A stretch of 7,970 bases of DNA from an uncultured Lachnospiraceae bacterium. Its GTDB lineage: Bacteria; Bacillota; Clostridia; Lachnospirales; Lachnospiraceae. Location: positions 1 through 7,970 of the forward strand of contig CADCPP010000051.1 of assembly GCA_902803355.1 (NCBI GenBank), given 5' to 3'. This document shows, piece by piece, positions 5,662 to 7,970 of the stretch; within the stretch, counting starts at the first letter, position 1, and the number at the start of each line of letters is the position of its first letter. A program made the translations under genes and the position numbers. Under the pieces are notes generated by a model. It worked only from the letters and a program-made list of their open reading frames with translations. It did no database searches and was not told where the DNA came from.

Positions 5662-6348
5662 ATGAACAGACATATTGCGATCGACGGGCCGGCCAGCTCC
5701 GGAAAAAGCACTATCGCAAAGATCGTGGCGAAGCGGCGCGGCCTCATCTATGTGGATACCGGCGCCATGTACCGCGCCATGGCCATTCACTTCTTAAAGC
5801 TCGGCCTTTCGGCGGACGATGAGGCCGGCATCACCGAAGCGGTGAAAACGGCCGACGTGACCATCGACTACATCGACGGACAGCAGCAGGTCATCTTAAA
5901 CGGTGAGAATGTGACGCCTTATCTCAGGCAGGAAGCGACCGGCAACATGGCCTCTGCAAGCTCCGTCTACGCTGCGGTGCGCAGCAAAATGACCGCGCTG
6001 CAGCAGAAGCTCGCGGCAGAAAAGACCGTGGTCATGGACGGCCGCGATATCGGCACCGTGGTGCTGCCGGATGCATTTTTAAAGGTCTTCATGACGGCTT
6101 CCGCCGAGGTCCGCGCAGAGCGCCGTTTTAACGAGCTGAAGGCCAAGGGAGAAGACCCTGATTTTGAGACCCTGAAGGCGGAGATCATCGAGAGGGACTG
6201 GCGCGACAGCCACCGGGAGATCGCGCCCTTAAAGCAGGCGGACGACGCGTTCCTTCTGGATACCTCGGACATGAGCATCGATATGGTCGCGGGCTATGTG
6301 ATGGGCCTGTATGATGAACGGGCGCGCCGCGCGGGCGACGGAGAATAA
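5662..6348 (+). CDS. cmk: (d)CMP kinase (cytidylate kinase)
   Basis: The 228-residue protein has the normal length for bacterial Cmk, which transfers phosphate from ATP to CMP or dCMP to make the diphosphates for RNA, DNA and CDP-lipid synthesis in the cytosol. The P-loop GPASSGKST is at residues 9-17, followed by YVDTGAMYRA, the CMP-binding segment typical of the family. DGRDIGTVV starts at Asp126, and the RAERRF and ERDWRDSHREIAPLKQADDA stretches form the lid and C-terminal nucleotide contacts. All key residues are present. The open frame continues upstream to 5533 inside the FAD oxidoreductase gene, but ATG 5662 is chosen because of its AAGGAG site and the position of the P-loop. It starts 25 bases after the previous stop. 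In many clostridia an acyltransferase gene (plsC) lies between cmk and ispH; here ispH follows directly. Confidence 0.95.
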   Translation: MNRHIAIDGPASSGKSTIAKIVAKRRGLIYVDTGAMYRAMAIHFLKLGLSADDEAGITEAVKTADVTIDYIDGQQQVILNGENVTPYLRQEATGNMASASSVYAAVRSKMTALQQKLAAEKTVVMDGRDIGTVVLPDAFLKVFMTASAEVRAERRFNELKAKGEDPDFETLKAEIIERDWRDSHREIAPLKQADDAFLLDTSDMSIDMVAGYVMGLYDERARRAGDGE

Positions 6349-6355
6349 GACGGAA

Positions 6356-7243
6356 ATGACGGATCGCAGGGGAAAATTCGGAGAAAAGCAGGACAGCCCG
6401 AAAGTGATCACCGCGCAGACCGCGGGATTCTGCTTCGGCGTGGAACGGGCCGTCAATATGGTGTATGAGCAGCTTGCCTCCGGCAGGAAGCCTCTGTATA
6501 CCTATGGCCCGATCATCCACAACGAGGCCGTGGTCGGGGAGCTGGAGGATCAAGGCGTACGGATCCTGCATAATATGCAGGAGCTGGAAGAGGCCGAACC
6601 GGGCACCATCATCATCCGTTCCCACGGGACCACCCGCGCCGAGCAGGAACGCATGGAAGAGCTCGGCTATACCGTCGCGGACGCCACCTGCCCTTTTGTC
6701 AAGAAGATCCACAGGCTGGTGCAGGAGGCGGAAGCAGCCGGAAAGACGGTCGTGATCACAGGGGATCCGGAGCACGCAGAAGTAAAAGGAATCTGCGGAT
6801 GGTGCAAAAAAGAGCCGCTTGTGATCGACAGCGAAGAAGCCGTTTTGCCTGAAAATGCAAAAAATGAAATTTTTATCGTGTCTCAGACAACTTTTAACGG
6901 CAAAAAATTTGATAAAATTGTTGCAAAACTAAAAAACAACGGTTACAATATCAATGTTGTGAATACAATTTGCAATGCTACACAAAGACGGCAGTCGGAG
7001 GCGGAAGAGATCGCGTCGCAGGTCGATACGATGATCGTCATCGGCGGGAGCCAAAGCTCGAACACAAGGAAGCTCTGCGAGATCTGCAGGGCTACTTGTG
7101 CAAAGACCTATTACATCCAGTCTGCAGAAGACCTAAGTAACCTCGGTTTTACACCTGTACGTAGCGTAGGCATCACAGCAGGGGCTAGCACCCCAAAGAA
7201 AATCATTGAGGAGGTTCAATCTTATGTCAGAAGTAAGCTTTGA
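6356..7243 (+). CDS. ispH: 4-hydroxy-3-methylbut-2-enyl diphosphate reductase (HMBPP reductase)
   Basis: This is the last enzyme of the methylerythritol phosphate isoprenoid pathway, a cytosolic [4Fe-4S] protein reducing HMBPP to isopentenyl and dimethylallyl diphosphate. With the ATG 6356 start it has 295 residues. The three cluster cysteines are Cys26 in TAGFCFGVERAV, Cys112 in ADATCPFVKKIH and Cys206 in NTICNATQRRQ. Substrate-binding blocks IIHNEAVVGEL, RSHGT, PEHAEVKGICGW, VSQTTF and GGSQSSNT are all intact. The start is uncertain: ATG 6311 and 6314 overlap cmk, ATG 6356 leaves a 7-base gap with GGAG at 6340-6343 rather far upstream, and GTG 6404 would give the shortest N-terminus, most like other IspH proteins. 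Codons between about 6841 and 6990 are strikingly AT-rich compared with the rest. The end overlaps rpsA by 20 bases; fused IspH-S1 proteins are known in clostridia, so this pairing is natural. Confidence 0.93.
   Translation: MTDRRGKFGEKQDSPKVITAQTAGFCFGVERAVNMVYEQLASGRKPLYTYGPIIHNEAVVGELEDQGVRILHNMQELEEAEPGTIIIRSHGTTRAEQERMEELGYTVADATCPFVKKIHRLVQEAEAAGKTVVITGDPEHAEVKGICGWCKKEPLVIDSEEAVLPENAKNEIFIVSQTTFNGKKFDKIVAKLKNNGYNINVVNTICNATQRRQSEAEEIASQVDTMIVIGGSQSSNTRKLCEICRATCAKTYYIQSAEDLSNLGFTPVRSVGITAGASTPKKIIEEVQSYVRSKL
6921..6949 (+). promoter_or_regulatory. possible internal promoter for rpsA within ispH
   Basis: TTGCAA (6921-6926, four of six matches to TTGACA), exactly 17 bases, then TACAAT (6944-6949, five of six matches to TATAAT) lie in the most AT-rich part of the window. 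Transcription would start near 6956, about 270 bases upstream of the rpsA start. AT-rich coding DNA produces such matches by chance, so this is tentative. Confidence 0.3.
7208..7214 (+). promoter_or_regulatory. strong ribosome binding site of rpsA inside the end of ispH
   Basis: GAGGAGG at 7208-7214 lies nine bases before ATG 7224 and within the coding sequence of ispH. It fixes the rpsA start and shows that S1 is independently initiated despite the 20-base overlap with ispH. Confidence 0.8.
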
Positions 7244-7970
7244 ACAATTGCTGGAAGAAGAAGGTTCCCTGAACCAGATACGTACGGGGGCTGTAGTAAC
7301 GGGCACGGTCATCGATGTAAAGGACAATGAGATCCATCTGAACATCAACTACAAGTCAGATGGCGTGATCACCAAGTCTGAATATACGAACGATGCCAAC
7401 CTGGATCTGAAGGAAGCCGTCCATGTGGGCGACGAACTGAAGGTCAAGGTCCTGAAGGTGAATGACGGCGACGGACAGGTCCTGCTGTCCTACAAGCGTC
7501 TTGCGCAGGACCGCGCGATGGATGCGCTGAATGAAGCCTGCGAAAACGGCGAAGTCCTGACCGGTACGGTCGCGAACGCGACGACCGGCGGCCTGAGCAT
7601 CATGAAGGATGGCGTGCGCATCTTTATCCCTGCCAGCCTGGTCGGGGAGAACTTCGTCAAAGACCTGAGCAAGTTCGTGGGTCAGGAGATCGAGTTCAGA
7701 CTGATCGAATGCAACCCGCGCAAGCACCGCGTGATCGGCGATCGCAGAAGTCTGCTGAAGGAACGCCGCGAAGCGGCCGAAGCCGCCCTGTTCGAGAACA
7801 TTCAGGAAGGCATGATCGTGACTGGCACGGTGAAGAACCTGACCGATTTCGGCGCCTTCGTGGATATCGGCGGCGCGGACGGACTGCTGCACATCTCCGA
7901 GATGAGCTGGGGCCGTCTGGAACACCCGAAGAAGGTCTTCAAGGTAGGCCAGGAAGTGGAATGCTTCATC
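7224..7970 (+). CDS. rpsA: 30S ribosomal protein S1 (S1-domain RNA-binding protein), N-terminal part
   Basis: The first 249 codons are present and the frame is open to the window end, so the gene is cut by the boundary. Three OB-fold S1 domains are visible. Domain 1 is at about 21-91 (TGTVIDVKDNEIHLNI, DGVITKSEY). Domain 2 is at about 110-178 (LTGTVANATTGGLSIM, VRIFIPASLV). Domain 3 starts at about 195 (VTGTVKNLTDFGAFVDIGG, GLLHISEMSWGRLEHP) and is incomplete. The MSWGR..HP block is typical of the third domain of RpsA-type proteins. A short acidic N-terminal tail (SFEQLLEEE) precedes domain 1, as in many S1 proteins. In bacteria S1 helps recruit and unwind mRNA at the 30S subunit; the Gram-positive versions are shorter and their role on the ribosome is less settled. 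Clostridial genomes often place this gene next to, or fused to, ispH. The strong GAGGAGG site supports ATG 7224. Fourth-domain content cannot be judged from this window. Confidence 0.93.
   Translation, partial: MSEVSFEQLLEEEGSLNQIRTGAVVTGTVIDVKDNEIHLNINYKSDGVITKSEYTNDANLDLKEAVHVGDELKVKVLKVNDGDGQVLLSYKRLAQDRAMDALNEACENGEVLTGTVANATTGGLSIMKDGVRIFIPASLVGENFVKDLSKFVGQEIEFRLIECNPRKHRVIGDRRSLLKERREAAEAALFENIQEGMIVTGTVKNLTDFGAFVDIGGADGLLHISEMSWGRLEHPKKVFKVGQEVECFI

Noticed and set aside
7224..7243. Programmed frameshift producing an IspH-S1 fusion in the overlap
   Set aside because: No slippery heptamer or downstream pseudoknot is apparent, and S1 has its own strong ribosome site, so separate initiation is sufficient.
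7356..7925. A 189-codon minus-strand open frame opposite rpsA
   Set aside because: It lies fully inside the S1 coding sequence, whose three S1 domains are unmistakable.

Overview
The window looks like a chromosomal segment of a GC-rich member of the Clostridia, most likely Lachnospiraceae-like. The reasons are strong AAGGAG/GAGGAGG ribosome binding sites, the order FAD oxidoreductase - cmk - ispH - rpsA, a CbbX/SpoVK-type AAA+ ATPase, a tRNA gene with no encoded CCA, and a COG3786-type YkuD protein with a long E/T/P-rich linker. The taxon is inferred from gene content and style, not from a marker search. Every gene lies on the + strand. No mobile element, CRISPR array or phage gene is visible, and no gene-free stretch exceeds 300 bases.

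Left block (1-1904): the 3' end of a glycine C-acetyltransferase (kbl) gene is followed with no gap by a flavin reductase-like gene. Next comes a membrane-anchored YkuD-fold protein, probably an L,D-transpeptidase, whose Glu/Thr/Pro-rich stalk would place the catalytic domain outside the membrane.

Middle block (1905-2807): a tRNA-Trp(CCA) gene has its own strong extended -10 promoter. A perfect 10-bp inverted repeat flanks the -10 box. Two terminator-like hairpins follow, and a second promoter appears to be embedded in the second one. It would drive a small membrane protein of the COG2426/PF06695 'small multidrug export' family, whose leader can form alternative hairpins.

Right block (2808-7970): five closely packed genes: the AAA+ ATPase with a novel-looking N-terminal half, an HI0933/BaiN-type FAD protein, CMP kinase (cmk), HMBPP reductase (ispH) and ribosomal protein S1 (rpsA, cut by the window end). 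Gaps are 9, 25 and about 7 bases, and ispH overlaps rpsA by 20 bases, so this reads as one operon. It joins nucleotide, isoprenoid and translation functions. A markedly AT-rich patch inside ispH (about 30% GC over 150 bases) carries a plausible internal promoter for rpsA.

Most of the window is housekeeping. I found no clear new multi-gene system. The points most worth a second look are the tRNA-Trp promoter palindrome, the leader of the COG2426 gene, the AT-rich patch in ispH, and the uncharacterised N-terminal domain of the AAA+ protein.
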